A DNA stretch of 64,000 nt from Muricea muricata (taxonomy: Eukaryota; Cnidaria; Anthozoa; Malacalcyonacea; Plexauridae): NCBI GenBank assembly GCA_963855995.1, contig OY979718.1:29545282-29609281 (forward strand), in the 5' to 3' direction. Below the pieces are notes generated by a model. It had not been told where the DNA came from. It saw only the letters and a list, made by a program, of their open reading frames with translations, and did no database searches. The translations under genes were made by a program, and so were the position numbers. Below are positions 8,669-22,800 of the stretch, one piece after another (position 1 is the stretch's first letter; every line of letters starts with the position of its first letter).

Positions 8669-11600
8669 ACATCATTTTAAGCTCTAAAACGTCGCCCTGA
8701 TCGACATAAAACGGCGATTTTTAGCTGGTGATTTGAGCATGTTTTTACGCTCAAATCGCTTCTAGAACACTTAAAACGCAATTTTGATGGTTCTAAGATC
8801 GTTGCTGTTCAGTTTACTAGAAAGTTATAGGTTTCTCATGTCAACGGGTTACTTCGCTCATCTCGATAGTTTGAGCGCCGAAAACATGATTCCCGACTTG
8901 CTGAGTTCTGCAATTTCCATTTATTGGGTCTCTTTTAGGTCCGTCATTGCAGTACATTATTGCGCTCAACTCGTTCACTTTAGCACTGAAAACATCATTT
9001 TAAGCTCTAAAACGTCACCCTGATCGATTTAAAACAGCAATTTTTCGTTGGTGATTTGAGCATGTTTTTACGTTCAAATCGCTTCTAGAACGCTTAAAAC
9101 GCGATTTTTATGGTTCTAAGATCGTTTCTGTTCAGTGTACAAGAAAGTTATAGGTTTCTCATGTCAACGGGTTACTTCGCTCATCTCGATAGTTTGAGCG
9201 CCGAAAACATGATTCCCGACTTGCTAAGTTCTGCAATTTCCATTTATTAGGTCTTTTTTAGGTCCGTGAATGCAGTACATCATTGCGCTCAACTCGTTCA
9301 CTTTAGCACTGAAAACATCATTTTAAGCTTTAAAACGTCACCCTGATTGATTTAAAACGGCAACTTTTAGTTGGTGATTTGAGCATATTTTTACGCTCAA
9401 ATCGCTTCTAGAACGCTTAAAACGAAATTTTGTTGGTTCTAAGATCGTTTCTGTTCTGTTTACAAGCAAGTTATAGGTTTCTGATTTCAACATGTCATTT
9501 CGCTCATCCCGATGGTTTGAGCGCCGAAAACCTGATTCCCGACTTGCTAAGTTCTGCATTTTACATTTAGAATGTCTCTTTTAGGTCCCTGATTGCAGTA
9601 AATCATTGCGCTCAACTCGTTCACTTTAGCACTGAAAACATCATTTTATGCTTTAAAACGTCACCCTGATCGATTTTAAACGGCAACTTTTAGTTGGTGA
9701 TTTGAGCATATTTTTACGCTCAAATCGCTTCTAGAACGCTTAAAACGCGATTTTGTTGGTTCTAAGATCGTTTCTCTTCTGTTTACAAGCAAGTTATAGG
9801 TTTCTGATTTCAACATGTCATTTCGCTCATCCCGATGCTTTGAGCGCCGAAAACCTGATTCCCGACTTGCTAAGTTCTGCAATTTCCATTTATTAGGTCT
9901 TTTTTAGGTCCGTGAATGCAGTACATCATTGCGCTCAACTCGTTCACTTTAGCACTGAAAACATCATTTTAAGCTCAAAAACGTCACCCTGATCGATTTA
10001 AAACGGCGATTTTAAGTTGGTGATTTGAGCATGTTTTCACGCTAAAATCGTTCTAGAACGGGTAACACGCAATTTTTGCTGGTTCTAAGATCGTTTCTTT
10101 TCAGTTTACAAGAGAGTTATAGGTTTCTCATGTCAACGGGTTACTTCGCTCATCTCGATAGTTTGAGCGCCGAAAACATGATTCCCGACTTGCTAAGTTC
10201 TACAATTTCCATTTATTGGGTCTCTTTTAGGTCCGTCATTGCAGTACATTATTGCGCTCAATTCGTTCACTTTAGCACTGAAAACATCATTTTAAGCTCT
10301 AAAACGTCACCCTGAGCGATTTAAAACAGCAATTTTTAGTTGGTGATTTGAGCATGTTTTCACGCTTAAATCGTTCTAGAATGGGTAAAACGCAATTTTG
10401 ATGGTTCTAAGATCGTTTCTGTTAAGTTTACTAGAGAGTTTTCGGTTTCTCATGTCAACGGGTTACTTCGCTCATCTCGATAGTTTGAGCGCCGAAAACC
10501 TGATTCCCGACTTGCTAAGTTCTGCAATTTCCATTTATTGTGTCTCTTTCAGGTCCGTCATTGCAGTACGTTATTGCGCTCAACTCGTTCACTTTAGCAC
10601 AGAAAACATCATTTTAAGTTCTAAAACGTCACCCTGATCGATTTAAAACAGCAATTTTAAGTTGGTGATTTGAGCATATTTTTACGCTCAAATTACTTCT
10701 AGAACGCTTAAAACGCGATTTTGATTGTTCTAAGATCGTTTCTTTTCAGTTTACAAGCAAGTTATAGGTTTCTCATTTCAACATGTCATTTCGCTCATCC
10801 CGTTGGTTTGAGCGCCAAAAACCTGATTCCCAACTTGCTAAGTTCTGCAATTACCATTTAGAAGGTCTCTTTTAGGTCCGTGATTGCAGTACATCATTGC
10901 GCTCAACTCGTTCACTTTAGCACTGAAAACATCATTTTAAGCTCTAAAACGTCACCCTGATGGATTTAAAACGGCGATTTTAAGTTAGTGATTTGAGCAT
11001 GTTTTTACGCTCAAATCGCTTCTAGAACACTTAAAACAAAATTTTGCTGGTTCTAAGATCGTTTCTTTTCAGTTTACAAGATAGTTATAGGTTTCTCATT
11101 TCAACATGTCATTTCGCTCATCCCGTTGGTTTGAGCGCCAAAAACCTGATTCCCAACTTGCTAAGTTCTGCAATTACCAATTAGAAGGTCTCTTTTAGGT
11201 CCGTGATTGCAGTACATCATTGCGCTCAACTCGTTCACTTTAGCACTGAAAACATCATTTTAAGCTCTAAAACGTCACCATGATGGATTTAAAACGGCGA
11301 TTTTAAGTTAGTGATTTGAGCATGTTTTTACGCTCAAATCGCTTCTAGAACACTTAAAACAAAATTTTGCTGGTTCTAAGATCGTTTCTTTTCAGTTTAC
11401 AAGAGAGTTATAGGTTTCTCATGTCAACGGGTTACTTCGCTCATCTCGATAGTTTGAGCGCCGAAAACCTGATTCCCGACTTGCTAAAATCTGCAATTTC
11501 CATTTATTAGGTCTCTTTTAGGTCCGTGATTGCAGTTCATTATTGCGCTCAACTTGTTCACTTTAGCACTGAAAACATCATTTTAAGCTCTAAAACGTCA

Positions 11601-12543
11601 CCCTGATCGATTTAAAACAGCAACTTTTCGTTGGTGATTTCAGCATGTTTTTACGTTCAAATCGCTTCTAAAGCGCTTAAAACGCGATTTTTATAGTTCT
11701 AAGATCGTTTCTGTTCAGTGTACAAGCAAGTTATAGGTTTCTCATTTCAACATGTCATTTCGCTTATCCCGATGGTTTGAGCGCCGAAAACGTGATTCCC
11801 GACTTGCTAAGTTCTGCAATTTTCATTTAGAAGGTCTCTTTTAGGTCCGTTATTGCAGTACATCATTGCACTCAACTCGTTCACTTTAGCACTGAAAACA
11901 TCATTTTAAGCTCTAAAACGTCGCCCTGATCGACATAAAACGGCGATTTTTAGTTGTTGATTTGAGCATGTTTTTACGCTCAAATCGCTTCTAGAACACT
12001 TAAAACGCAATTTTGATGGTTCTAAGATCGTTGCTGTTCAGTTTACTAGAAAGTTATAGGTTTCTCATGTCAACGGGTTACTTCGCTCATCTCGATAGTT
12101 TGAGCGCCGAAAACATGATTCCCGACTTGCTGAGTTCTGCAATTTCCATTTATTGGGTCTCTTTTAGGTCCGTCATTGCAGTACATTATTGCGCTCAACT
12201 CGTTCACTTTAGCACTGAAAACATCATTTTAAGCTCTAAAACGTCACCCTGATCGATTTAAAACAGCAATTTTTCGTTGGTGATTTGAGCATGTTTTTAC
12301 GTTGAAATCGCTTCTAGAACGCTTAAAACGCGATTTTTATGGTTCTAAGATCGTTTCTGTTCAGTGTACAAGAAAGTTATAGGTTTCTCATGTCAACGGG
12401 TTACTTCGCTCATCTCGATAGTTTGAGCGCCGAAAACATGATTCCCGACTTGCTAAGTTCTGCAATTTCTATTTATTAGGTCTTTTTTAGGTCCGTAAAT
12501 GCAGTACATCATTGCGCTCAACTCGTTCACTTTAGCACTGAAA
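8669..12543 (+). repeat. Satellite segment right of LINE copy 1 (12 monomers)
   Basis: Starts at 8669, 8992, 9315, 9638, 9961, 10284, 10606, 10929, 11252, 11575, 11898 and 12221, in the order B,C,H,H,D,J,F,G/F,G',A,B,C. Two H monomers in a row occur only here and at the homologous place in super-block 2. Nothing but satellite is present. Confidence 0.87.
10284..10605 (+). repeat. Type J satellite monomer (representative)
   Basis: Type J is recognised by CCTGAGCGATTTAAAACAGC, GCTTAAATCG, TCTAGAATGGG, CTGTTAAGTTTACTAG and GAGTTTTCGG. It occurs between D and F at 10284 and about 14799, as a J/F mosaic at 16735, as a full J at 17057, and at homologous sites in the other units. Confidence 0.85.
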
Positions 12544-15500
12544 ACATCATTTTAAGCTTTAAAACGTCACCCTGATTGATTTAAAACGGCAACTTTTAGT
12601 TGGTGATTTGAGCAAATTTTTACGCTCAAACCGCTTCTAGAACGCTTAAAACGCGATTTTGTTGATTCTAAGATCGTTTCTGTTCTGTTTACAAGCAAGT
12701 TATAGGTTTCTCATTTCAACATGTCATTTCGCTTATCCCGATGGTTTGAGCGCCGAAAACGTGATTCCCGACTTGCTAAGTTCTGCAATTTCCATTTAGA
12801 AGGTCTCTTTTAGGTCCGTTATTGCAGTACAACATTGCACTCAACTCGTTCACTTTAGCACTGAAAACATCATTTTAAGCTCTAAAACGTCGCCCTGATC
12901 GACATAAAACGGCGATTTTTAGTTGGTGATTTGAGCATGTTTTTACGCTCAAATCGCTTCTAGAACACTTAAAACGCAATTTTGATGGTTCTAAGACCGT
13001 TGCTGTTCAGTTTACAAGAGAGTTATAGGTTTCTCATGTCAACGGGTTACTTCGCTCATCTCGATAGTTTGAGCGCCGAAAACATGATTCCCGACTTGCT
13101 AAGTTCCGCAATTTCCATTTATTAGGTCTTTTTTAGGTCCGTGAATGCAGTACATCATTGCGCTCAACTCGTTCACTTTAGCACTGAAAACATCATTTTA
13201 AGCTCTAAAACATGACCCTGATGGATTTAAAACGGCGATTTTAAGTTAGTGATTTGAGCGTGTTTTTACGCTCAAATCGCTTCTAGAACACTTAAAACGC
13301 AATTTTGCTGGTTCTAAGATCGTTTCTTTTCAGTTTACAAGAGAGTTATAGGTTTCTCATGTCAACGGGTTACTTCGCTCATCTCGATAGTTTGAGCGCC
13401 GAAAACCTGATTCCCGACTTGCTAAGTTCTGCAATTTCCATTTATTGTGTCTCTTTCAGGTCCGTCATTGCAGTACGTTATTGCGCTCAACTCGTTCACT
13501 TTAGCACAGAAAACTTCATTTTAAGTTCTAAAACGTCACCCTGATCGATTTAAAACGGCAATTTTAAGTTGGTGATTTGAGCATATTTTTACGCTCAAAT
13601 CACTTCTAGAACGCTTAAAACGCGATTTTGATTGTTCTAAGATCGTTCTTTTCAGTTTACAAGAGAGTTATAGGTTTCTCATTTCAACATGTCATTTCGC
13701 TCATCCCGTTGGTTTGAGCGCCAAAAACCTGATTCCCAACTTGCTAAGTTCTGCAATTACCATTTAGAAGGTCTCTTTTAGGTCCGTGATTGCAGTACAT
13801 CATTGCGCTCAACTCGTTCACTTTAGCACTGAAAACATCATTTTAAGCTCTAAAACGTCACCCTGATGGATTTAAAACAGCAACTTTTCGTTGGTGATTT
13901 CAGCATGTTTTTACGTTCAAATCGCTTCTAGAGCGCTTAAAACGCGATTTTTATAGTTCTAAGATCGTTTCTGTTCAGTGTACAAGCAAGTTATAGGTTT
14001 CTCATTTCAACATGTCATTTCGCTTATCCCGATGGTTTGAGCGCCGAAAACGTGATTCCCGACTTGCTAAGTTCTGCAATTTTCATTTAGAAGGTCTCTT
14101 TTAGGTCCGTTATTGCAGTACATCATTGCACTCAACTCGTTCACTTTAGCACTGAAAACATCATTTTAAGCTCTAAAACGTCGCCCTGATCGACATAAAA
14201 CGGCGATTTTTAGTTGGTGATTTGAGCATGTTTTTACGCTCAAATCGCTTCTAGAACACTTAAAACGCAATTTTGATGGTTCTAAGATCGTTGCTGTTCA
14301 GTTTACTAGAAAGTTATAGGTTTCTCATGTCAACGGGTTACTTCGCTCATCTCGATAGTTTGAGCGCCGAAAACATGATTCCCGACTTGCTGAGTTCTGC
14401 AATTTCCATCTAGAAGGTCTTTTTTAGGTCCGTGAATGCAGTACATCATTGCGCTCAACTCGTTCACTTTAGCACTGAAAACATCATTTTAAGCTCAAAA
14501 ACGTCACCCTGATCGATTTAAAACGGCGATTTTAAGTTGGTGATTTGAGCATGTTTTCACGCTAAAATCGTTCTAGAACGGGTAAAACGCAATTTTGCTG
14601 GTTCTAAGATCGTTTCTTTTCAGTTTACAAGAGAGTTATAGGTTTCTCATATCAACGGGTTACTTCGCTCATCTCGATAGTTTGAGCGCCGAAAACATGA
14701 TTCCCGACTTGATAAGTTCTACAATTTCCATTTATTGGGTCTCTTTTAGGTCCGTCATTGCAGTACATTATTGCGCTCAACTCGTTCTTAGCACTGAAAA
14801 CATCGTTTTAAGCTCTAAAACGTCACCCTGAGCGATTTAAAACAGCAATTTTTAGTTGGTGATTTGAGCATGTTTTCACGCTTAAATCGTTCTAGAATGG
14901 GTAAAACGCAATTTTGATGGTTCTAAGATCGTTTCTGTTAAGTTTACTAGAGAGTTTTCGGTTTCTCATGTCAACGGGTTACTTCGCTCATCTCGATAGT
15001 TTGAGCGCCGAAAACCTGATTCCCGACTTGCTAAGTTCTGCAATTTCCATTTATTGTGTCTCTTTCAGGTGCGTCATTGCAGTACGTTACTGCGCTCAAC
15101 TCGTTGACTTTAGCACAGAAAACTTCATTTTAAGTTCTAAAACGTCACCCTGATCGATTTAAAACGGCAATTTTAAGTTGGTGATTTGAGCATATTTTTA
15201 CGCTCAAATCACTTCTAGAACGCTTAAAACGCGATTTTGATTGTTCTAAGATCGTTCTTTTCAGTTTACAAGCAAGTTATAGGTTTCTCATTTCAACATG
15301 TCATTTCGCTCATCCCGTTGGTTTGAGCGCCAAAAACCTGATTCCCAACTTGCTAAGTTCTGCAATTACCATTTAGAAGGTCTCTTTTAGGTCCGTGATT
15401 GCAGTACATCATTGCGCTCAACTCGTTCACTTTAGCACTGAAAACATCATTTTAAGCTCTAAAACGTCGCCCTGATCGACATAAAACGGCGATTTTTAGT

Positions 15501-18500
15501 TGGTGATTTGAGCATGTTTTTACGCTCAAATCGCTTCTAGAACACTTAAAACGCAATTTTGATGGTTCTAAGATCGTTGCTGTTCAGTTTACTAGAAAGT
15601 TATAGGTTTCTCATGTCAACGGGTTACTTCGCTCATCTCGATAGTTTGAGCGCCGAAAACATGATTCCCGACTTGCTGAGTTCTGCAATTTCCATTTATT
15701 GGGTCTCTTTTAGGTCCGTCATTTCAGTACATTATTGCGCTCAACTCGTTCACTTTAGCACTGAAAACATCATTTTAAGCTCTAAAACGTCACCCTGATC
15801 GATTTGAAACAGCAACTTTTCGTTGGTAATTTCAGCATGTTTTTACGTTCAAATCGCTTCTAGAGCGCTTAAAACGCGATTTTTATAGTTCTAAGATCGT
15901 TTCTGTTCAGTGTACAAGCAAGTTATAGGTTTCTCATTTCAACATGTCATTTCGCTTATCCCGATGGTTTGAGCGCCGAAAACGTGATTCCCGACTTGCT
16001 AAGTTCTGCAATTTCCATTTAGAAGGTCTCTTTTAGGTCCGTTATTGCAGTACATCATTGCACTCAACTCGTTCACTTTAGCACTGAAAACATCATTTTA
16101 AGCTCTAAAACGTTGCCCTGATCGACATAAAACGGCAACTTTTAGTTGGTGATTTGAGCATATTTTTACGCTCAAATCGATTCTAGAACGCTTAAAACGC
16201 GATTTTGATGGTTCTAAGATCGTTTCTTCTCAGTTCACAAGTAAGCTCTACGTTTCTCATGTCAAGGTGTTATTTTGCTAATCTCGATAGTTTGAGAGCC
16301 GAAAATATGATTCCCGACATGCTTAGTTCTGCAATTTCAATTTAGAAGGTCTCTTTTAGGTCCGTGAATGCAGTACATCATTGCGCTCAACTCGTTCACT
16401 TTAGCACTGAAAACATCATTTTAAGCTCAAAAACGTCACCCTGATCGATTTAAAACGGCGATTTTAAGTTGGTGATTTGAGCATGTTTTCACGCTAAAAT
16501 CGTTCTAGAACGGGTAAAACGCAATTTTGCTGGTTCTAAGATCGTTTCTTTTCAGTTTACAAGAGAGTTATAGGTTTCTCATGTCAACGGGTTACTTCGC
16601 TCATCTCGATAGTTTGAGCGCCGAAAACATGATTCCCGACTTGATAAGTTCTACAATTTCCATTTATTGGGTCTCTTTTAGGTCCGTCATTGCAGTACAT
16701 TATTGCACTCAACTCGTTCACTTTAGCACTGAAAACATCATTTTAAGCTCTAAAACGTCACCCTGAGCGATTTAAAACAGCAATTTTTAGTTGGTGATTT
16801 GAGCATGTTTTCACGCTTAAATCGTTCTAGAATGGGTAAAACGCAATTTTGATGGTTCTAAGATCGTTTCTGTTAAGTTTACTAGAGAGTTTTCGGTTTC
16901 TCATGTCAACGGGTTACTTCGCTCATCTCGATAGTTTGAGCGCCGAAAACCTGATTCCCGACTTGCTAAGTTCTGCAATTACCATTTAGAAGGTCTCTTT
17001 TAGGTCCGTGATTGCAGTACATCATTGCGCTCAACTCGTTCACTTTAGCACTGAAAACATCATTTTAAGCTCTAAAACGTCACCCTATGGATTTAAAACG
17101 GCGATTTTAAGTGAGTGATTTGAGCATGTTTTCACGCTTAAATCGTTCTAGAATGGGTAAAACGCAATTTTGATGGTTCTAAGATCGTTTCTGTTAAGTT
17201 TACTAGAGAGTTTTCGGTTTCTCATGTCAACGGGTTACTTCGCTCATCTCGATAGTTTGAGCGCCGAAAACCTGATTCCCGACTTGCTAAGTTCTGCAAT
17301 TTCCATTTATTGTGTCTCTTTCAGGTCCGTCATTGCAGTACGTTATTGCGCTCAACTCGTTCACTTTAGCACAGAAAACTTCATTTTAAGTTCTAAAACG
17401 TCACCCTGATCGATTTAAAACGGCAATTCTAAGTTGGTGATTTGAGCATATTTTTACGCTCAAATCACTTCTAGAACGCTTAAAACGCGATTTTGATTGT
17501 TCTAAGATCGTTCTTTTCAGTTTACAAGCAAGTTATAGGTTTCTCATTTCAACATGTCATTTCGCTCATCCCGTTGGTTTGAGCGCCAAAAACCTGATTC
17601 CCAACTTGCTAAGTTCTGCAATTACCATTTAGAAGGTCTCTTTTAGGTCCGTGATTGCAGTACATCATTGCGCTCAACTCGTTCACCTTAGCACTGAAAA
17701 CATCATTTTAAGCTCTAAAACGTCACCCTGATGGATTTAAAACGGCGATTTTAAGTTAGTGATTTGAGCATGTTTTTACGCTCAATACGCTTCTAGAACA
17801 CTTACAACGCAATTTCGCTGGTTCTAAGATCGTTTCTTTTCAGTTTACAAGAGAGTTATAGGTTTCTCATGTCAACGGGTTACTTCGCTCATCTCGATAG
17901 TTTGAGCGCCGAAAACCTGATTCCCGACTTGCTAAAATCTGCAATTTCCATTTATTAGGTCTCTTTTAGGTCCGTGATTGCAGTACATTATTGCGCTCAA
18001 CTTGTTCACTTTAGCACTGAAAACATCATTTTAAGCTCTAAAACGTCACCCTGATCGATTTAAAACAGCAACTTTTCGTTGGTGATTTCAGCATGTTTTT
18101 ACGTTCAAATCGCTTCTAGAGCGCTTAAAACGCGATTTTTATAGTTCTAAGATCGTTTCTGTTCAGTGTACAAGCAAGTTATAGGTTTCTCATTTCAACA
18201 TGTCATTTCGCTTATCCCGATGGTTTGAGCGCCGAAAACGTGATTCCCGACTTGCTAAGTTCTGCAATTTTCATTTAGAAGGTCTCTTTTAGGTCCGTTA
18301 TTGCAGTACATCATTGCACTCAACTCGTTCACTTTAGCACTGAAAACATCATTTTAAGCTCTAAAACGTCGCCCTGATCGACATAAAACGGCGATTTTTA
18401 GTTGGTGATTTGAGCATGTTTTTACGCTCAAATCGCTTCTAGAACACTTAAAACGCAATTTTGATGGTTCTAAGATCGTTGCTGTTCAGTTTACTAGAAA

Positions 18501-19855
18501 GTTATAGGTTTCTCATGTCAACGGGTTACTTCGCTCATCTCGATAGTTTGAGCGCCGAAAACATGATTCCCGACTTGCTGAGTTCTGCAATTTCCATTTA
18601 TTGGGTCTCTTTTAGGTCCGTCATTGCAGTACATTATTGCGCTCAACTCGTTCACTTTAGCTCTGAAAACATCATTTTAAGCTCTAAAACGTCACCCTGA
18701 TCGATTTAAAACAGCAATTTTTCATTGGTGATTTGAGCATGTTTTTACGTTCAAATCGCTTCTAGAACGCTTAAAACGCGATTTTTATGGTTCTAAGATC
18801 GTTTCAGTTCAGTGTACAAGAAAGTTATAGGTTTCTCATGTCAACGGGTTACTTCGCTCATCTCGATAGTTTGAGCGCCGAAAACATGATTCCCGACTTG
18901 CTAAGTTCTGCAATTTCCATTTATTAGGTCTTTTTTAGGTCCGTGAATGCAGTACATCATTGCGCTCAACTCGTTCACTTTAGCACTGAAAACATCATTT
19001 TAAGCTTTAAAACGTCACCCTGATTGATTTAAAACGGCAACTTTTAGTTGGTGATTTGAGCATATTTTTACGCTCAAATCGCTTCTAGAACGCTTAAAAC
19101 GCGATTTTGTTGATTCTAAGATCGTTTCTGTTCTGTTTACAAGCAAGTTATAGGTTTCTAATTTCAACATGTCATTTCGCTCATCCCGATGGTTTGAGCG
19201 CCGAAAACCTGATCCCCGACTTGCTAAGTTCTGCAATTTACATTTAGAATGTCTCTTTTAGGTCACTGATTGCAGTACATCATTGCGCTCAACTCGTTCA
19301 CTTTAGCACTGAAAACATCATTTTATGCTTTAAAACGTCACCCTGATCGATTTTAAACGGCAACTTTTAGTTGGTGATTTGAGCATGTTTTTACGTTCAA
19401 ATCGCTTCTAGAATGCTTAAAACGCGATTTTGATGGTTCTTAGATCGTTTTTTCTCAGTTCGCAAGTAAGCTCTACGTTTCTCATGTCAAGGTGTTATTT
19501 TGCCAATTATCGATGGTTTGAGAGCCGAAAATATGATTCCCGACATGCTTAGTTCTGCAATTTCAATTTAGAAGGTCTCTTTTAGGTCCGTGAATGCAGT
19601 ACATCATTGCGCTCAACTCGTTCACTTTAGCACTGAAAACATCATTTTAAGCTCAAAAACGTCACCCTGATCGATTTAAAACGGTGATTTTAAGTTGGTG
19701 ATTTGAGCATGTTTTCACGCTCAAATCGTTCTAGAACGGGTAAAACGCAATTTTGCTGGTTCTAAGATCGTTTCTTTTCAGTTTACAAGAGAGTTATAGG
19801 TTTCTCATGTCAACGGGTTACTTCGCTCATCTCGATAGTTTGAGCGCCGAAAACC
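12439..19855 (+). repeat. 23-monomer higher-order repeat, block 1 copy 1
   Basis: A 7417-bp unit followed directly by a near-identical copy. Reading monomers from 12544 the order is H/A,B,G,F,A,B/C,D,J,F,B,A,E,D,J/F,J,F,G',A,B,C,H,E,D. The left edge is set by the first mismatch with copy 2 (12438 A versus 19855 C), after which the two agree except for isolated bases such as 13214 G versus 20631 C, 15684 T versus 23101 C and 16082 C versus 23499 A. Confidence 0.9.
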
Positions 19856-22800
19856 TGATTCCCGACTTGCTAAGTTCTGCAATTTCTATTTATTAGGTCT
19901 TTTTTAGGTCCGTAAATGCAGTACATCATTGCGCTCAACTCGTTCACTTTAGCACTGAAAACATCATTTTAAGCTTTAAAACGTCACCCTGATTGATTTA
20001 AAACGGCAACTTTTAGTTGGTGATTTGAGCAAATTTTTACGCTCAAACCGCTTCTAGAACGCTTAAAACGCGATTTTGTTGATTCTAAGATCGTTTCTGT
20101 TCTGTTTACAAGCAAGTTATAGGTTTCTCATTTCAACATGTCATTTCGCTTATCCCGATGGTTTGAGCGCCGAAAACGTGATTCCCGACTTGCTAAGTTC
20201 TGCAATTTCCATTTAGAAGGTCTCTTTTAGGTCCGTTATTGCAGTACAACATTGCACTCAACTCGTTCACTTTAGCACTGAAAACATCATTTTAAGCTCT
20301 AAAACGTCGCCCTGATCGACATAAAACGGCGATTTTTAGTTGGTGATTTGAGCATGTTTTTACGCTCAAATCGCTTCTAGAACACTTAAAACGCAATTTT
20401 GATGGTTCTAAGACCGTTGCTGTTCAGTTTACAAGAGAGTTATAGGTTTCTCATGTCAACGGGTTACTTCGCTCATCTCGATAGTTTGAGCGCCGAAAAC
20501 ATGATTCCCGACTTGCTAAGTTCCGCAATTTCCATTTATTAGGTCTTTTTTAGGTCCGTGAATGCAGTACATCATTGCGCTCAACTCGTTCACTTTAGCA
20601 CTGAAAACATCATTTTAAGCTCTAAAACATCACCCTGATGGATTTAAAACGGCGATTTTAAGTTAGTGATTTGAGCGTGTTTTTACGCTCAAATCGCTTC
20701 TAGAACACTTAAAACGCAATTTTGCTGGTTCTAAGATCGTTTCTTTTCAGTTTACAAGAGAGTTATAGGTTTCTCATGTCAACGGGTTACTTCGCTCATC
20801 TCGATAGTTTGAGCGCCGAAAACCTGATTCCCGACTTGCTAAGTTCTGCAATTTCCATTTATTGTGTCTCTTTCAGGTCCGTCATTGCAGTACGTTATTG
20901 CGCTCAACTCGTTCACTTTAGCACAGAAAACTTCATTTTAAGTTCTAAAACGTCACCCTGATCGATTTAAAACGGCAATTTTAAGTTGGTGATTTGAGCA
21001 TATTTTTACGCTCAAATCACTTCTAGAACGCTTAAAACGCGATTTTGATTGTTCTAAGATCGTTCTTTTCAGTTTACAAGAGAGTTATAGGTTTCTCATT
21101 TCAACATGTCATTTCGCTCATCCCGTTGGTTTGAGCGCCAAAAACCTGATTCCCAACTTGCTAAGTTCTGCAATTACCATTTAGAAGGTCTCTTTTAGGT
21201 CCGTGATTGCAGTACATCATTGCGCTCAACTCGTTCACTTTAGCACTGAAAACATCATTTTAAGCTCTAAAACGTCACCCTGATGGATTTAAAACAGCAA
21301 CTTTTCGTTGGTGATTTCAGCATGTTTTTACGTTCAAATCGCTTCTAGAGCGCTTAAAACGCGATTTTTATAGTTCTAAGATCGTTTCTGTTCAGTGTAC
21401 AAGCAAGTTATAGGTTTCTCATTTCAACATGTCATTTCGCTTATCCCGATGGTTTGAGCGCCGAAAACGTGATTCCCGACTTGCTAAGTTCTGCAATTTT
21501 CATTTAGAAGGTCTCTTTTAGGTCCGTTATTGCAGTACATCATTGCACTCAACTCGTTCACTTTAGCACTGAAAACATCATTTTAAGCTCTAAAACGTCG
21601 CCCTGATCGACATAAAACGGCGATTTTTAGTTGGTGATTTGAGCATGTTTTTACGCTCAAATCGCTTCTAGAACACTTAAAACGCAATTTTGATGGTTCT
21701 AAGATCGTTGCTGTTCAGTTTACTAGAAAGTTATAGGTTTCTCATGTCAACGGGTTACTTCGCTCATCTCGATAGTTTGAGCGCCGAAAACATGATTCCC
21801 GACTTGCTGAGTTCTGCAATTTCCATCTAGAAGGTCTTTTTTAGGTCCGTGAATGCAGTACATCATTGCGCTCAACTCGTTCACTTTAGCACTGAAAACA
21901 TCATTTTAAGCTCAAAAACGTCACCCTGATCGATTTAAAACGGCGATTTTAAGTTGGTGATTTGAGCATGTTTTCACGCTAAAATCGTTCTAGAACGGGT
22001 AAAACGCAATTTTGCTGGTTCTAAGATCGTTTCTTTTCAGTTTACAAGAGAGTTATAGGTTTCTCATATCAACGGGTTACTTCGCTCATCTCGATAGTTT
22101 GAGCGCCGAAAACATGATTCCCGACTTGATAAGTTCTACAATTTCCATTTATTGGGTCTCTTTTAGGTCCGTCATTGCAGTACATTATTGCGCTCAACTC
22201 GTTCTTAGCACTGAAAACATCGTTTTAAGCTCTAAAACGTCACCCTGAGCGATTTAAAACAGCAATTTTTAGTTGGTGATTTGAGCATGTTTTCACGCTT
22301 AAATCGTTCTAGAATGGGTAAAACGCAATTTTGATGGTTCTAAGATCGTTTCTGTTAAGTTTACTAGAGAGTTTTCGGTTTCTCATGTCAACGGGTTACT
22401 TCGCTCATCTCGATAGTTTGAGCGCCGAAAACCTGATTCCCGACTTGCTAAGTTCTGCAATTTCCATTTATTGTGTCTCTTTCAGGTGCGTCATTGCAGT
22501 ACGTTACTGCGCTCAACTCGTTGACTTTAGCACAGAAAACTTCATTTTAAGTTCTAAAACGTCACCCTGATCGATTTAAAACGGCAATTTTAAGTTGGTG
22601 ATTTGAGCATATTTTTACGCTCAAATCACTTCTAGAACGCTTAAAACGCGATTTTGATTGTTCTAAGATCGTTCTTTTCAGTTTACAAGCAAGTTATAGG
22701 TTTCTCATTTCAACATGTCATTTCGCTCATCCCGTTGGTTTGAGCGCCAAAAACCTGATTCCCAACTTGCTAAGTTCTGCAATTACCATTTAGAAGGTCT

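Larger units (their letters stand above)
6480..8675 (-). pseudogene. LINE ORF2 fragment: AP endonuclease and N-terminal RT, copy 1
   Basis: A 731-codon frame. Residues about 20-240 are an APE-like endonuclease that would nick the target DNA: N26 in LNARSL, E53 in VTETW, YRPP 129-132, GDFN 166-169, TLDLI 206-210 and SDH 230-232, all expected motifs present. Residues 310-370 are basic. Residues 431-474 are a Ser/Thr/Pro repeat. RT begins near 490, with SAYRKYHSTETAL (597-609), motif A LDLSAAFDTIDH (631-642) and motif B HGVPQGSCLGPLLF (688-701). After YASDMF (704-709) the frame departs from the family pattern and stops 22 codons later, before the YADD box. The two initiator Met codons (8670-8675) are read from satellite sequence, so the start is a by-product of 5' truncation. 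I judge it non-functional. Confidence 0.9.
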
